DNA of 22,131 bases from DAOTUB01 sp034437455 (GCA_034437455.1 DAOTUB010000102.1:1-22131); one strand, 5' to 3'. Numbered from the stretch's first letter, positions 1 through 7,944 are shown. Made by a program: numbers and translations. The notes: generated by a model from the sequence alone, not told the origin.

Positions 1-207
1 GCAACTCACGACCACCGTCTGGCCCCGCCGGAGATGTCCCACCACCCGCCCTGGCCGCCGATAGTCCCGGGCGGCAGGATCTCGGGAGCGCCGAGGGCCA
101 AACCGCAGCCGATGCCATTGTTTTCGGAACAGATACTTGAAAGTATCCCACAGCGCCCGCAGCCCCATTTCTCGGGTTCCACGGATGATCAGTGAAAGAA
201 CGTTCAA
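1..207 (-). CDS. N-terminal part of an unidentified protein, cut by the left edge
   Basis: The frame is open for 69 codons from a TTG start to the window edge. The start is chosen because a GGGAGG ribosome-binding site lies 6 bases upstream of the TTG, in the short gap after the preceding gene. The visible part begins with a short hydrophobic stretch (VLSLII), then a basic, Arg/Trp-rich segment, then a segment reading like the first beta strands of a domain (GRVVGHLRRGQTVVV). I faintly associate this layout with the N-terminus of family 31 glycoside hydrolases from Chloroflexota, but too little is present to assign a family. It is the last visible gene of the leftward operon that includes the flippase-like protein and the GT4 glycosyltransferase, so a carbohydrate-related role would fit. 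Function is therefore open. Confidence 0.55.
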   Translation of the reverse strand, partial: MNVLSLIIRGTREMGLRALWDTFKYLFRKQWHRLRFGPRRSRDPAARDYRRPGRVVGHLRRGQTVVVSC

Positions 208-236
208 CGCCAACCTCCCAATCTAACCAATCGTCG

Positions 237-1262
237 TCACTTCTGGGCCTTGAAAGAGCGAACCCAGCGCAACAGGAAGAAGCCGATCACCATCGGCAGC
301 CAGATGGATAGCCCGCGAAAGGTCAGCGTGACCGCGGCGGCCTTTGGCCCCGGCAGTCCCAGCGAGGCGTACAGCGCCGTCAAGACCCCTTCGGCTACGC
401 CTGCCCCCTGCGGCGTGATCGAGGCGATGCGGAAGGTGATGGCCATCGCGTATCCCATCAACAGCGCCTCCAGGCCCATGGGACGGTAGAAGGCCACGGT
501 CAGCGCGTAGAGACAGGCCATGTTGACCAGGTGAGTGATCAGTCCCACGGCCAGGGTCCGCCCCATCCGCCGGGGATGGTCGGCGATGACGGCGGCGGCC
601 TGGGCGAACTCTGCCGCCGTCTCCTCCGCCCAATCGTCGTCCAGCACAGGCGAGCGGTTGAACCAACCGACCGCCCGGTTGACGAGCCGCCGGAGTCCCT
701 CAAACAGACGACGCAATCGCCTCCGGGCGCGCCAGCCGATCATTAGAAGAGCGGTCAGCCCAACGACGACCATCAGGACAGCCAGCGCCCCCAGCACCTG
801 GTAGGCCCGGATCTGATCCCACAGAAAAAGGAAGATTAACCCAACGAGCATGGGCAGCAGAAAGGCGCCGACGTCAGCCAGCATCGCCAGCACGACCCCC
901 GCCGCTGCCCGCGTCCCCGATTGGCCGCGTTGGGCGGCGTCGTCCACGAAAAGCGCCGACCCGCCGATATTGGCGACGGGCGCGGCCACGTTGACAAACA
1001 GCGACGCGAACATCACCGGCAGCAGCTCGCGCACGCGGCTCTCGACCTCTACAGTGTGAAAGGCCGCCTGGTAGAGCGCGGCGTACGTCACGTAATAGAT
1101 CACCTGCAAGAGTACCGCCGCCACTACCCACTCCCACCGTCCCTGGGCCAGCGTGTTCACGAGCGACTCGATCTCGGTAAAGCGGCTCACCACCAAGATC
1201 AAAAAAGCGGCGATCAATAACCAGAATAACCAACGTCTCACTCTACTGCTTCCTCTACGCAT
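237..1262 (-). CDS. Flippase-like integral membrane protein (LPG synthase TM region / UPF0104 family)
   Basis: This 341-residue protein has an N-terminal basic patch (MRRGSSRVRR) followed by about seven to eight strongly hydrophobic segments, the pattern of the lysylphosphatidylglycerol synthase transmembrane region family. Family features visible are the small-residue motif NVAAPVANIGGSALFVDDA near residues 90-110, which matches the family's N-x-x-x-P-x-x-x-G-G pattern, and the TPQGAGVAEG segment near residue 285, which matches its second conserved P-x-G-x-G-x-x-E motif. Members sit in the cytoplasmic membrane and are often next to glycosyltransferases; some are thought to flip lipids or lipid-linked sugars. 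Here the gene directly follows a GT4 glycosyltransferase with a 21-base gap, so a glycolipid substrate is a reasonable inference. The ATG start has only a weak, close AAAGG site. There is no aminoacyltransferase domain, so it is not a full MprF. Confidence 0.82.
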   Translation of the reverse strand: MRRGSSRVRRWLFWLLIAAFLILVVSRFTEIESLVNTLAQGRWEWVVAAVLLQVIYYVTYAALYQAAFHTVEVESRVRELLPVMFASLFVNVAAPVANIGGSALFVDDAAQRGQSGTRAAAGVVLAMLADVGAFLLPMLVGLIFLFLWDQIRAYQVLGALAVLMVVVGLTALLMIGWRARRRLRRLFEGLRRLVNRAVGWFNRSPVLDDDWAEETAAEFAQAAAVIADHPRRMGRTLAVGLITHLVNMACLYALTVAFYRPMGLEALLMGYAMAITFRIASITPQGAGVAEGVLTALYASLGLPGPKAAAVTLTFRGLSIWLPMVIGFFLLRWVRSFKAQK

Positions 1263-1283
1263 ACCTTTTCAAAGCCGAGATCG

Positions 1284-2441
1284 CTAACCGCTTCGCCGAG
1301 GGCCAGCGGCGACGGCCGCCTCATAAACCTCCAGCAGGCGGTCGGTCACCGAGGGCACGGCGTAACGCTGCACCGCCTGCGCGGCCCGCTCTCCCATCTG
1401 TTGCAAGTCGGACTTGTCGGCAAGCAACCGGAGCACGGCGTCGGAAAAGTCATCCTCGCGCGGTTTGACCAGCACGCCGCCGCCCTGGGCCAGCATGTCC
1501 ACCGAGCCGGGCGCTTCAACCGCCACCACCGGGGTACCGGCGGCCATGGCCTCCATCAGAACCAACCCTTGGGTCTCGGTCACCGAGGCAAAGACGAACA
1601 GGTCGGCGGCGGTGGCATAGTGCGGCACGTCGGCGTGAGGGACCGAACCGGCCAGGATCACCCGTCCATCCAGCCCCATACGCTGCGTCATCTCGCGCAG
1701 TTCGTCTTCCGCCGGCCCCTCCCCCAGCAATACCAGCCGGGCCTGCGGTCGCTCGGCGGCGACTTGGGCAAAGGCCCGCAGCAAAAAATCGAGGTTCTTT
1801 TCGCCAGCCAGCCGGCCCATGTACAGCAACATCTCCGCATCGTCCAACCCCAGACCCTGCCGAATTCTTTGAGGCTCCAGGTCGCGATACATCGTCAAGT
1901 CAACCGGCGTGGGCACCACGGTCACCGGCGTTTCGGCGTCGTACTTGCGACGGATGAAATCGCGGATGCTGACCGTGGGAGCTACCACGTGCGCGCACCT
2001 CTCCAGATACCGTCCGACAAGCTCCTGCATCACCACCTCGGCCAGGTCCGGCACGAGAGAGACGTATTCCTGCGCGTACGCATCGTAGCGCGTGTGAAAG
2101 GTAAAGACCAAAGGCACACCCAGATCCTGGGCAAAGTCAGCCGCCATGTCGCCCAGCCAGATGGGATGGTGGCTGTGGATCACGTCCGGCTTGATACCCC
2201 GCATCGTTACCTCTATCGGCGCCCTGAAGGGCATCGCCAGAGATACCTGCAACTGCTCGCTCAGATCGAGCGCGGGGATGCGGAACACGTAAGGCTCCTC
2301 ATCCTCAAAGCTGTTATACTGAGGAACGACCAGATGAACCTCGTGGCCCGCCTCGATCAATCCCCGGCGGAACAGAACGATGGAAGTCGCGACCCCGCTG
2401 AGGATGGGTAAATAGTTGTTGCTGAACATCACAATGCGCAT
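1284..2441 (-). CDS. GT4-family glycosyltransferase (diacylglycerol glucosyltransferase-like)
   Basis: This is a 385-residue GT-B fold glycosyltransferase. The N-terminal acceptor half starts MRIVMFSNNYLPILSGVATSI, with the glycine-containing loop typical of GT4, and includes HSHHPIWLGD near residue 89 and FTFHTRYDAY near 114. The C-terminal donor half has YMGRLAGEKN near 207-216, LLGEGP near 238 and the E-x7-E pair at E289 and E297 in TETQGLVLMEAMAAGTPVV, which binds the nucleotide-sugar. The FHTRYDAY/TETQGLV combination resembles processive or monoglucosyl-diacylglycerol synthases, so the product may be a membrane glucolipid. A strong GGAGGG site lies 6 bases before the ATG. It sits between a small lipoprotein gene and the flippase-like gene, which supports an envelope role. 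It ends with TAG. The GT4 call is firm; the lipid acceptor is inferred. Confidence 0.9.
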   Translation of the reverse strand: MRIVMFSNNYLPILSGVATSIVLFRRGLIEAGHEVHLVVPQYNSFEDEEPYVFRIPALDLSEQLQVSLAMPFRAPIEVTMRGIKPDVIHSHHPIWLGDMAADFAQDLGVPLVFTFHTRYDAYAQEYVSLVPDLAEVVMQELVGRYLERCAHVVAPTVSIRDFIRRKYDAETPVTVVPTPVDLTMYRDLEPQRIRQGLGLDDAEMLLYMGRLAGEKNLDFLLRAFAQVAAERPQARLVLLGEGPAEDELREMTQRMGLDGRVILAGSVPHADVPHYATAADLFVFASVTETQGLVLMEAMAAGTPVVAVEAPGSVDMLAQGGGVLVKPREDDFSDAVLRLLADKSDLQQMGERAAQAVQRYAVPSVTDRLLEVYEAAVAAGPRRSG

Positions 2442-2471
2442 GCTTGTCCCTCCAAAATACTCTTTCCTTCG

Positions 2472-2915
2472 CTATTCGTCGCCCTCGCTCGCCGGTGTGG
2501 GCGTCTGGTTTCGATCTTCTCTAGGCTCGAGAACGGTGGGCAGCAATTCGATCTGATAGGCGGTCAGACGCTCCCCCTTGACGAACCGGGCGCGCACCCG
2601 CACCGCCTGGCCCATCCGGATGGTCCCGTGGATCACCGTCCCGGTGGTGATCGCTACCGTCTGCCCATCGATCACCCAGGCATCTTCCGCGATCTGTTCC
2701 ACCGTGCCGGTGAAGCTCCGGCTGAGTCGAAGCTCGGTCTCTGGCACGACCGTCGCGCCGGGATCGTCGTCCGGGTCGATCCACTCCTCCGCCTCCACCT
2801 CTGGCGGCGCGGTCGGCGTCCGATCCACCGTCCAGGCGCCACAGGCCGGCGCGAGCAGGACGAGCGCCATCACGCCCGCGAGCATCCATAATCGCAACAC
2901 GTTCCATTCTATCAT
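2472..2915 (-). CDS. Small lipoprotein with a DUF5666-like OB/beta domain
   Basis: The frame is open much further upstream, but the real start is the ATG at 2915. It overlaps the stop of the preceding kinase gene as ATGA and is followed by a clear lipoprotein signal: a short N-region, hydrophobic MLAGVMALVLLAPAC and the lipobox cysteine at residue 25. The mature part begins with an acidic, proline-rich linker and continues with FTGTVEQIAEDAWVIDGQTVAIT, then TVIHGTIRMGQAVRVRARFVKGERLTA. This is the pattern of DUF5666-like domains, which repeat 'G-x-V/I-x-x-I/W-x-V-x-G' strands. The protein is 147 residues and ends in an acidic, TPTP-containing tail. It is probably anchored on the outer face of the membrane. 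No enzymatic motif is visible. The overlap implies translational coupling to the kinase. Confidence 0.78.
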   Translation of the reverse strand: MIEWNVLRLWMLAGVMALVLLAPACGAWTVDRTPTAPPEVEAEEWIDPDDDPGATVVPETELRLSRSFTGTVEQIAEDAWVIDGQTVAITTGTVIHGTIRMGQAVRVRARFVKGERLTAYQIELLPTVLEPREDRNQTPTPASEGDE

Positions 2916-3490
2916 GATCTCGACACCTTTTCTATCCGATCTAAATTCACTCGCTCCTTTCCAATGAACGAAAGGGTCTCCATGCGGCCCACGATCTGCC
3001 GCACACATTCCTCGGCGCTGTGCCGCTCCGTGTTCACCGTCAGCGCCGGTCTCGGGGGAGGCTCGTACCTCACCTGCAAACCGGGCACGGTTCTGGCCTG
3101 GCCCGTCAGCGCCTTTTGATAGATGCCCTTCTGATCTCGCGACATGCACATCTCCAGCGAGCAATCCACATACACCTCGGCGAATCGATCCAGCGTTTCC
3201 AGCGCTCGATCCCGATAGCAGCGGCGGTGGGCCGTGGCCGCAAAAATGACGTTGGCGCCGTTCTCCGTCAGCAACCGCCCGATATAGACCATCACCCGGT
3301 AGAACCAATCCCGCTCCTCCGAGCTGTAGGTTGGCTCAGGGGTCAGCACCTCTCGCAGGCGGTCCGAATCCAATAGCTGGACGCCGATGTCCCGCTCCCT
3401 CAGCGCGCCGATCACGCCCCGGCCCAGCGTCGTCTTGCCCGACGACGGCAAGCCGGTCAGCCAAAGGGCAAACCCTGTTTTCGATATCAT
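2912..3490 (-). CDS. APS-kinase-like P-loop kinase (CysC family)
   Basis: The 192-residue protein has the adenylylsulfate kinase layout. The Walker A motif GLPSSGKTT is at residues 13-21. A DSD-x-x-R motif at 41-46 replaces the usual DGD-x-x-R. Further on are the segment CSLEMCMSRDQKGIYQKALTG (usual C-x6-RDxKGxYxKA) and YEPPPRPALTVNT, matching the substrate-lid region. The usual FISPYR stretch reads FAATAHRR here. APS kinases make PAPS for sulfation, but the altered DGD and FISPYR regions leave open another small phosphorylated substrate. No ATP sulfurylase or sulfotransferase is visible nearby. Instead the gene overlaps an APH-fold phosphotransferase upstream and a lipoprotein downstream, each by four bases (ATGA), so the three are probably translated as a unit. 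Family assignment is good; substrate is unknown. Confidence 0.8.
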   Translation of the reverse strand: MISKTGFALWLTGLPSSGKTTLGRGVIGALRERDIGVQLLDSDRLREVLTPEPTYSSEERDWFYRVMVYIGRLLTENGANVIFAATAHRRCYRDRALETLDRFAEVYVDCSLEMCMSRDQKGIYQKALTGQARTVPGLQVRYEPPPRPALTVNTERHSAEECVRQIVGRMETLSFIGKERVNLDRIEKVSRS

Positions 3491-4605
3491 CTTGCGTCCT
3501 CTGCCAAATAGTCGTCGATCCGATCCGGTTCAAACCGCTCCGTCTCCAACACGTTCTCAATGAAGCGAAACAACGCCTCGCGCACCGAGAGCGCCAGATC
3601 GGGATACCAGACCGGATGCGCCACGACCAGGGCGCGCCAGGCGTAAAAGGGCTGGACGACGGACAGAATCTCGTCGTCGCCGGTCTGGACCAGGTACGTT
3701 TCCCAGAATCGATCGTACAGGCGGCGGAACGGCCCGCTCACCGCGCCGGACGAGCGCAGGGCAAAGAGTACATAGTTGACGCTCATCGCGCTCACATCGT
3801 CAGCCGGCTCGCCCCACGTCCCCCGGCTCCGATCGAGCAAAAAGAAATCGCCGTCCTCCTCGAAAAGCACGTTCCAGGGATGAAAGTCGCCGTGCACCTG
3901 GCTCAACCGATGGCTGGCGTTCTTGATCCGCCAGCGCCACGCCACGCATCGTTCTTCGATCTGTTCCAAACGCTCGGCGGGAGCGACGGGAAAATCGGGC
4001 GGAAAATTGTCCATCATTCCCATGATCCCCTCGCCGTGGCCCACCAGGTTGCGGATGCGCCGCCAATAGCAGGGCGGGTCCGCCCGCTTGCGCCGGTGAA
4101 TCCCGGCCAGATACTTGGCCAGGGCCACAGCGCGCTCCTCGTCCCCGGATGCCAGCGCCCCCGTCCGGGCAATGCGGTGGAGATCATTGGCGTATAATTG
4201 ACCGGGCACGTACTGGGTCAGGTGGAAAAATTCGCGGGCGTCCCTCAGCGAAACGAGTCCTCCCTCAGAAGTGAAGGCGCCTACGTCTATCGAGGGCGCG
4301 TGCCGAGGCAGCTCGTTGAACGTGGCGTGGTCGAGGAGCAGGTTGCGTGCCCGGTCGGAGGCCCGCTCGTGGCCGAACGAGTCGGCGGCCATCGTGTGGA
4401 ACACGAGTCGCTCCTGGCTGCCGTCGCGAGCGATCTCGACGAGCAGGGGATCTCCATACCCAAACTCTTTGAGCGGATCCTCATCGGGATCTTGGACCAG
4501 TTTGCGCACGGCGGTGATCTGCACGTCCTCCTGGTACAAGGCGCGCAAATAGTCCTCGAACTGGGATATGTCGAAGGATAATTCCCTCGGCTCTATGTTC
4601 GTCAT
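3487..4605 (-). CDS. APH/choline-kinase fold phosphotransferase
   Basis: This 372-residue protein has the catalytic loop HGDFHPWN at residues 238-245 and the metal-binding LLDRSRGTWGEPADD segment with D258. Both are typical of the aminoglycoside phosphotransferase/choline kinase superfamily. The usual D-F/W-E after the metal aspartate reads DRS here. The N-terminal lobe (about residues 25-135) is divergent, with LVFHTMAADSFGHERASDRA around 67-86, and I see no clear P-loop. Substrates in this fold range from antibiotics to sugars and small alcohols. Coupling by a 4-base overlap to a P-loop kinase recalls the fused APH-domain plus ATPase proteins known elsewhere. That makes a dedicated metabolic role more likely than drug resistance, but this is inference. 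TAGGAGGG lies 8 bases before the ATG. It is the first gene of the leftward operon. Confidence 0.8.
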   Translation of the reverse strand: MTNIEPRELSFDISQFEDYLRALYQEDVQITAVRKLVQDPDEDPLKEFGYGDPLLVEIARDGSQERLVFHTMAADSFGHERASDRARNLLLDHATFNELPRHAPSIDVGAFTSEGGLVSLRDAREFFHLTQYVPGQLYANDLHRIARTGALASGDEERAVALAKYLAGIHRRKRADPPCYWRRIRNLVGHGEGIMGMMDNFPPDFPVAPAERLEQIEERCVAWRWRIKNASHRLSQVHGDFHPWNVLFEEDGDFFLLDRSRGTWGEPADDVSAMSVNYVLFALRSSGAVSGPFRRLYDRFWETYLVQTGDDEILSVVQPFYAWRALVVAHPVWYPDLALSVREALFRFIENVLETERFEPDRIDDYLAEDAR

Positions 4606-4676
4606 CCTCTCGCCCTCCTACCCCGGACAGAGATTAAAGAACTATTGTCGCCGCGAGTACCCGTCCAGCTAGTCAT

Positions 4677-5333
4677 TCAGGATTCAGGTTGATACTCGGA
4701 CAACTTGTCCAAAAAATCCGCGGTGACTGCCAAGTGGATCTGATCTTCGATCACATCGGTGACCCACATCATGGGGACCAACTTTCTCTCTTTGAAGAGC
4801 AAGCCCTCAGAAATCACAAAATGCGTCACCCGTTCCTCCACAGGCTCGGCGAAGATGTGCTCCACCTCGCCCACGTGCTCGCCGTCCTTGCTGATCACGT
4901 CCGCGCCTTCCTTCAGGGCCACAGTCCCCAGGGGAATATTGCGCTCTTTCTCGACGACGTAGGGCGACGGCTGGTACATCGAATAATGAGGATAGTTCCA
5001 CCACGCAGAGCCAAGGGGTGGATACCAATAGAGAGAGCGAACGCGACCGGGCGGGGGCGGCTCCCCCTCCACCTGTTCGGGTGAGACAAAATGCCGCTCC
5101 TCAAACCTGGGCAGGTTCTCGAGATCTTTTACGGCGGGATCCAACGTGACATAGTCCGCCGAAGTCGAGGCGATCCAGTTGACCGGAAGCACCTTTTTCT
5201 CGGCCAGCAAGATTCCCTCCTGCACGACCAGGTGGGTCACCTCTCCCGTCTGTGGGTCGAGCACGACTCGTTCGATAGAGCCGACGTCCTGACCGTCAAA
5301 TGTAACCACGTGCGCGCCATCTTTGAATTGCAT
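4677..5333 (-). CDS. Tandem PRC-barrel domain protein
   Basis: The protein has two PRC-barrel repeats. The first is at about residues 1-75 (KDGAHVVTFDGQDVGSIERV, then GEVTHLVVQEGILLAEKKVLPVNWI). The second is at about 130-205 (KEGADVISKDGEHVGEVEHI, then RVTHFVISEGLLFKERKLVPMMWV). An aromatic and proline-rich linker (YWYPPLGSAWWNYPHY) separates them. PRC-barrels are small beta domains found in the photosynthetic reaction centre H subunit and in RimM, and free-standing tandem forms are common in stress-related or RNA/membrane contexts; no specific partner is shown. The start is the ATG at 5333, because AAGGAGG lies exactly 5 bases before it; an upstream in-frame ATG at 5357 lacks such a site. 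No signal peptide is seen, so it is probably cytoplasmic. It follows gap by about 50 bases and may be cotranscribed. Confidence 0.85.
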   Translation of the reverse strand: MQFKDGAHVVTFDGQDVGSIERVVLDPQTGEVTHLVVQEGILLAEKKVLPVNWIASTSADYVTLDPAVKDLENLPRFEERHFVSPEQVEGEPPPPGRVRSLYWYPPLGSAWWNYPHYSMYQPSPYVVEKERNIPLGTVALKEGADVISKDGEHVGEVEHIFAEPVEERVTHFVISEGLLFKERKLVPMMWVTDVIEDQIHLAVTADFLDKLSEYQPES

Positions 5334-5383
5334 ATCAGCCTCCTTGTTTGCAGACATAAAGCATCCAGCTCAAAGCAGCAAGA

Positions 5384-6397
5384 TCAATCCAGTCCGGCTT
5401 CCTGGGCCAGCTTGGCCGCCTCGCGGATCATCTGGCTGGTAAAGCCCCACTCGTTATCGTACCAGCTCATCACCTTGACCAGATCGCCGTCCACCACGCG
5501 CGTCATGTCCAGATCGACGAGCGAGGCGTGGTCGTCTCCTATGATGTCCGACGAGACAATCGGGTCCTCCGAGACGCCCAGAATGCCGAGGTACTTTTTG
5601 CTCTCGGCCTCTTCCCGAAAGATGTCGTTGACCTCCTCGACGGTCGTCTCGCGCCCGGTGACAAAGATGACGTCAGAGATCGAGCCTACCACCACGGGGC
5701 CGCGCACGGCCACGCCATCGAACAACCCCTCGTACTTGGGCAACACCTCGGTCGTGGCGATGGCCGAGCCGGTCGAGGTGGGCACAAAGTTGACCGCCCC
5801 CGCCCGCCCCCGGCGGATCTTTTTGCTGGGGCCATCCACGATGGACTGCGAGGAGGTGTAGGCGTGGACAGTGGTCATGATGGCCTTTTTCAGGCCGAGC
5901 CGCCGGCCCATCACCTCGACCAGGGACGTGATGCAGTTGGTGGTGCAACTGGCACAAGAGATCATATTGACCGAACCGTAATCCACCTCGTTGACCCCGT
6001 GGACGATGGTGGGCACGTCTCCACTTTTGGCCGGCGCGGAGAGGATCACGTACTCGGCCCCGGCCTGGCGGTGCTTTTCCATATCCTCAGCCCGCGTGAA
6101 AATGCCCGTGCATTCGAGCACAATGTCGACGCCCATGACGGTCCAGGGAAGCTGGGCCGGGTCCTTGCCGTTCAGGACCGGATACTCTTCGCCGTCCACC
6201 ACGAGTTTGCTGTCATCCGCGTGCACCGGGCGATGGTAGCGACCGTACGCCGAATCATACTCCAACAAGTAAGCCAGATTCTGTGTGGGGATCAGGTCGT
6301 TGATGACCGCCACCTCCAGGGTCGGGAAGTGATCCAGGATGATCTTGAAAGCCGCCCGACCGATCCTGCCAAATCCATTGATTGCTATCTTTGCCAT
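5384..6397 (-). CDS. gap: Glyceraldehyde-3-phosphate dehydrogenase, type I
   Basis: It catalyses the NAD(P)-dependent oxidative phosphorylation of glyceraldehyde-3-phosphate in glycolysis and gluconeogenesis. The 337-residue protein starts MAKIAINGFGRIGR (Rossmann dinucleotide loop). It has NDLIPTQNLAYLLEYDSAYGR near residue 33, the catalytic SCASCTTNC with C151, the base H178 in MTTVHAYTSSQS, the phosphate-site FVPTSTGSAIA, and the C-terminal SWYDNEWGFTSQM. The substrate-binding RVP segment reads VRGPVVVGSISDV here, a small deviation. The frame is open 80 codons further upstream, but the ATG at 6397 has GAAAGGAG 7 bases ahead and matches the family start, so the extension is discarded. The gene has its own 215-base upstream region and is likely a separate transcription unit from the exporter operon before it. 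Confidence 0.96.
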   Translation of the reverse strand: MAKIAINGFGRIGRAAFKIILDHFPTLEVAVINDLIPTQNLAYLLEYDSAYGRYHRPVHADDSKLVVDGEEYPVLNGKDPAQLPWTVMGVDIVLECTGIFTRAEDMEKHRQAGAEYVILSAPAKSGDVPTIVHGVNEVDYGSVNMISCASCTTNCITSLVEVMGRRLGLKKAIMTTVHAYTSSQSIVDGPSKKIRRGRAGAVNFVPTSTGSAIATTEVLPKYEGLFDGVAVRGPVVVGSISDVIFVTGRETTVEEVNDIFREEAESKKYLGILGVSEDPIVSSDIIGDDHASLVDLDMTRVVDGDLVKVMSWYDNEWGFTSQMIREAAKLAQEAGLD

Positions 6398-6612
6398 TCT
6401 TTTTCTCCTTTCTCGTATCAGTCCATCACCCAGGCGATCCGGCATCCGGGCCAGATGATGGTAGCGAACCTTTCTCTCAGTGTAACAAATATCCAGAGTT
6501 ATCCCTGTCGGGATGGGTTGGAATTCCCTTTGGATTGGGTTGTAGCGTTGGAATTGCGTTGGAACTGATCCGGGCGCGTTGCTAAACCAAAGACAGACGT
6601 TCCAACTCACTG
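6398..6612. other. Intergenic region between the DNRLRE gene and gap
   Basis: This 215-base gap holds no convincing gene. From left to right it contains the gap leader with its Shine-Dalgarno site, an AT-richer patch around 6480-6500 (TGTAACAAATATCC on the plus strand) that could carry the gap promoter on the minus strand, copy A of the GTTGGAATT element at 6515-6566, and a short inverted repeat GTTGGAAC (6558-6565) / GTTCCAAC (6599-6606). No strong intrinsic terminator was recognised. Confidence 0.5.
6515..6566 (+). repeat. GTTGGAATT-family intergenic element, copy A
   Basis: The element has GGGTTGGAATTC, then GATTGGGTT, then CGTTGGAATTG and CGTTGGAAC. The TTGG cores begin about 18, 30 and 41 bases after the first, so some are roughly one helical turn apart. 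Copies B (13699-13748) and C (21968-22004) share the same order and spacing with small changes. All three copies lie upstream of a leftward transcription unit and in the same orientation. Confidence 0.6.
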
Positions 6613-7944
6613 CTAGTGAACGATGAGCGGCAGCCATACCCTCGGCTCCACGAACGGCGACTCTGCATCAACGATGATCGAGGCCTCCGGCTCGTTCCTC
6701 CAGTCCTCCTGCAAGCCCAACTTGTCCACCGCCCGCGCCTCGAAATCGTACAGGCCGTCGCTCATCGCCGTGAATGTGGTGCTTACGGCCAACGTCTGAT
6801 GCTGCCACGGGATCCAATTCCCATCGTTGAACCGGTACTGAACGTCGTAATAATGAATGCCGGAACCCTTGTCCTGACCCGTCCAGCTCACCGTGAAGCT
6901 GACGCTACTGGTGATGGTGGGCAGAGGATCCACGAGCGTCGTCGGCGGCTGTGCGTCTACTGTGGCGCTCGCCTCGGCTGTGCCAAAGAGTTCCACGTTC
7001 CCGGCGTTATCCTCGCCCCGTGCCCGGAACTCGTAGAGCTTGCCATCCTGACCGGCCGCAAAGACGGCGGAGCGGGAGCTGGCGTCCACGATCCAGTTCG
7101 CCCAATCGCCGCTATCGACCCGGTACTGCACGTCGTAAGAGGCGATCCCAGACCCGCCGGGATCCGTGCCGCTCCACGAGACGGTAAAGTCTCGACCCAC
7201 GAACTCGGGCAATGGGTCCACAGTCACGACCGGCGGCTCGGTATCGTTCAAGTCCACGTAATCGATCACCAGCCGTGGATACAGATTGGTGGTGGTCTCA
7301 CGAGAGTAGAACGCCCGCTCGCGCTGCTGAACTTTTTCATCGCCAATGATCTCGACGCCGTGGTTGTCCTGAGCGCCCGATACCCAGTCACCGACCAGTT
7401 CCGTGACGTCCCATTCGTACCACCCGATGACGCTGCCCACGTCGCTCTCGGCCCGGATCGGACCCCACGTCGGTTCGCTGTTCCAGGTAACGCCCACTTC
7501 GCTCCAAGTCGAATCCAGTTGACGCAGGATAGCGCCCATCGGCGCATCGCCGCCCGGCGACGAAAAGCTCAGGTAAAGTCTGAGCCGGGCGTCGTTCACC
7601 AGCGCGCCTTGCGGTATGTTGTCCGCCACATCGAAGCGCAAGAGCACCCTCTCCGCCCCAAAATAGTTCTCTTCCGCCAGGTTGTAGCCCAGGTAGAGAG
7701 CGTCCGCGCCAAAATTCTGGTCCGGCCATTCCGAAGCAATGTACGTGTCCGCCTCCGCCGACAAATCGATGACCCGGTTGGCGACTCCACTGGGCGTTAC
7801 CGTGCGGCCAAGTATCCGAGGCTCGCGTTGCGGCGCTTCCCGCTCCAGCAGACGAGGCGGCTCCGGCCCGCTCTCTTGGGCCGCGACGTCCACCGCCAGC
7901 ACCAGGACGAGCAACGCCAGCAGAAACCTCCCGGACTTTTTCAT
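6613..7944 (-). CDS. Secreted DNRLRE-domain protein with two Ig/FnIII-like repeats
   Basis: The 443-residue protein has a clean signal peptide (MKKSGRFLLALLVLVLAVDVAAQ). A DNRLRE (CBM96-like) domain covers about residues 55-230: DTYIASEWPDQNFGADALYLGY, VLLRFDVADNIPQGALVNDARLRLYL, TWSEVGVTWNSEP, WDVTELVGDWVSG and YPRLVIDYVD. Two beta-sandwich repeats follow, each starting PP-x-V/T-x-VDPLP and containing SGIASYDVQYR or SGIHYYDVQYR. It ends VEPRVWLPLIVH, the short hydrophobic tail common on secreted Chloroflexota proteins. DNRLRE domains are linked to carbohydrate or surface binding. The ATG at 7944 has GAGGAG just upstream; an ATG at 7959 is an alternative start. It lies 53 bases downstream of the broken MBL hydrolase gene and is itself intact. 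It stops at TAG, with a TGA two codons later. Confidence 0.85.
   Translation of the reverse strand: MKKSGRFLLALLVLVLAVDVAAQESGPEPPRLLEREAPQREPRILGRTVTPSGVANRVIDLSAEADTYIASEWPDQNFGADALYLGYNLAEENYFGAERVLLRFDVADNIPQGALVNDARLRLYLSFSSPGGDAPMGAILRQLDSTWSEVGVTWNSEPTWGPIRAESDVGSVIGWYEWDVTELVGDWVSGAQDNHGVEIIGDEKVQQRERAFYSRETTTNLYPRLVIDYVDLNDTEPPVVTVDPLPEFVGRDFTVSWSGTDPGGSGIASYDVQYRVDSGDWANWIVDASSRSAVFAAGQDGKLYEFRARGEDNAGNVELFGTAEASATVDAQPPTTLVDPLPTITSSVSFTVSWTGQDKGSGIHYYDVQYRFNDGNWIPWQHQTLAVSTTFTAMSDGLYDFEARAVDKLGLQEDWRNEPEASIIVDAESPFVEPRVWLPLIVH

Noticed and set aside
1401..2411. Plus-strand open frame (336 codons) opposite the glycosyltransferase
   Set aside because: Antisense shadow; GT4 motifs are on the minus strand.
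2472..3308. A 278-residue minus-strand protein
   Set aside because: Its first half lies out of frame over the APS-kinase-like gene and has no domain; the real start is at 2915 with a lipoprotein signal.
3487..4605. Aminoglycoside resistance gene
   Set aside because: Only the general fold is shown; the N-lobe is divergent and the context is an envelope operon, with no mobile element.
5384..6637. A longer GAPDH with 80 extra N-terminal residues
   Set aside because: The extension has no homologous character, crosses the repeat element and lacks a ribosome site; the start at 6397 fits the family.
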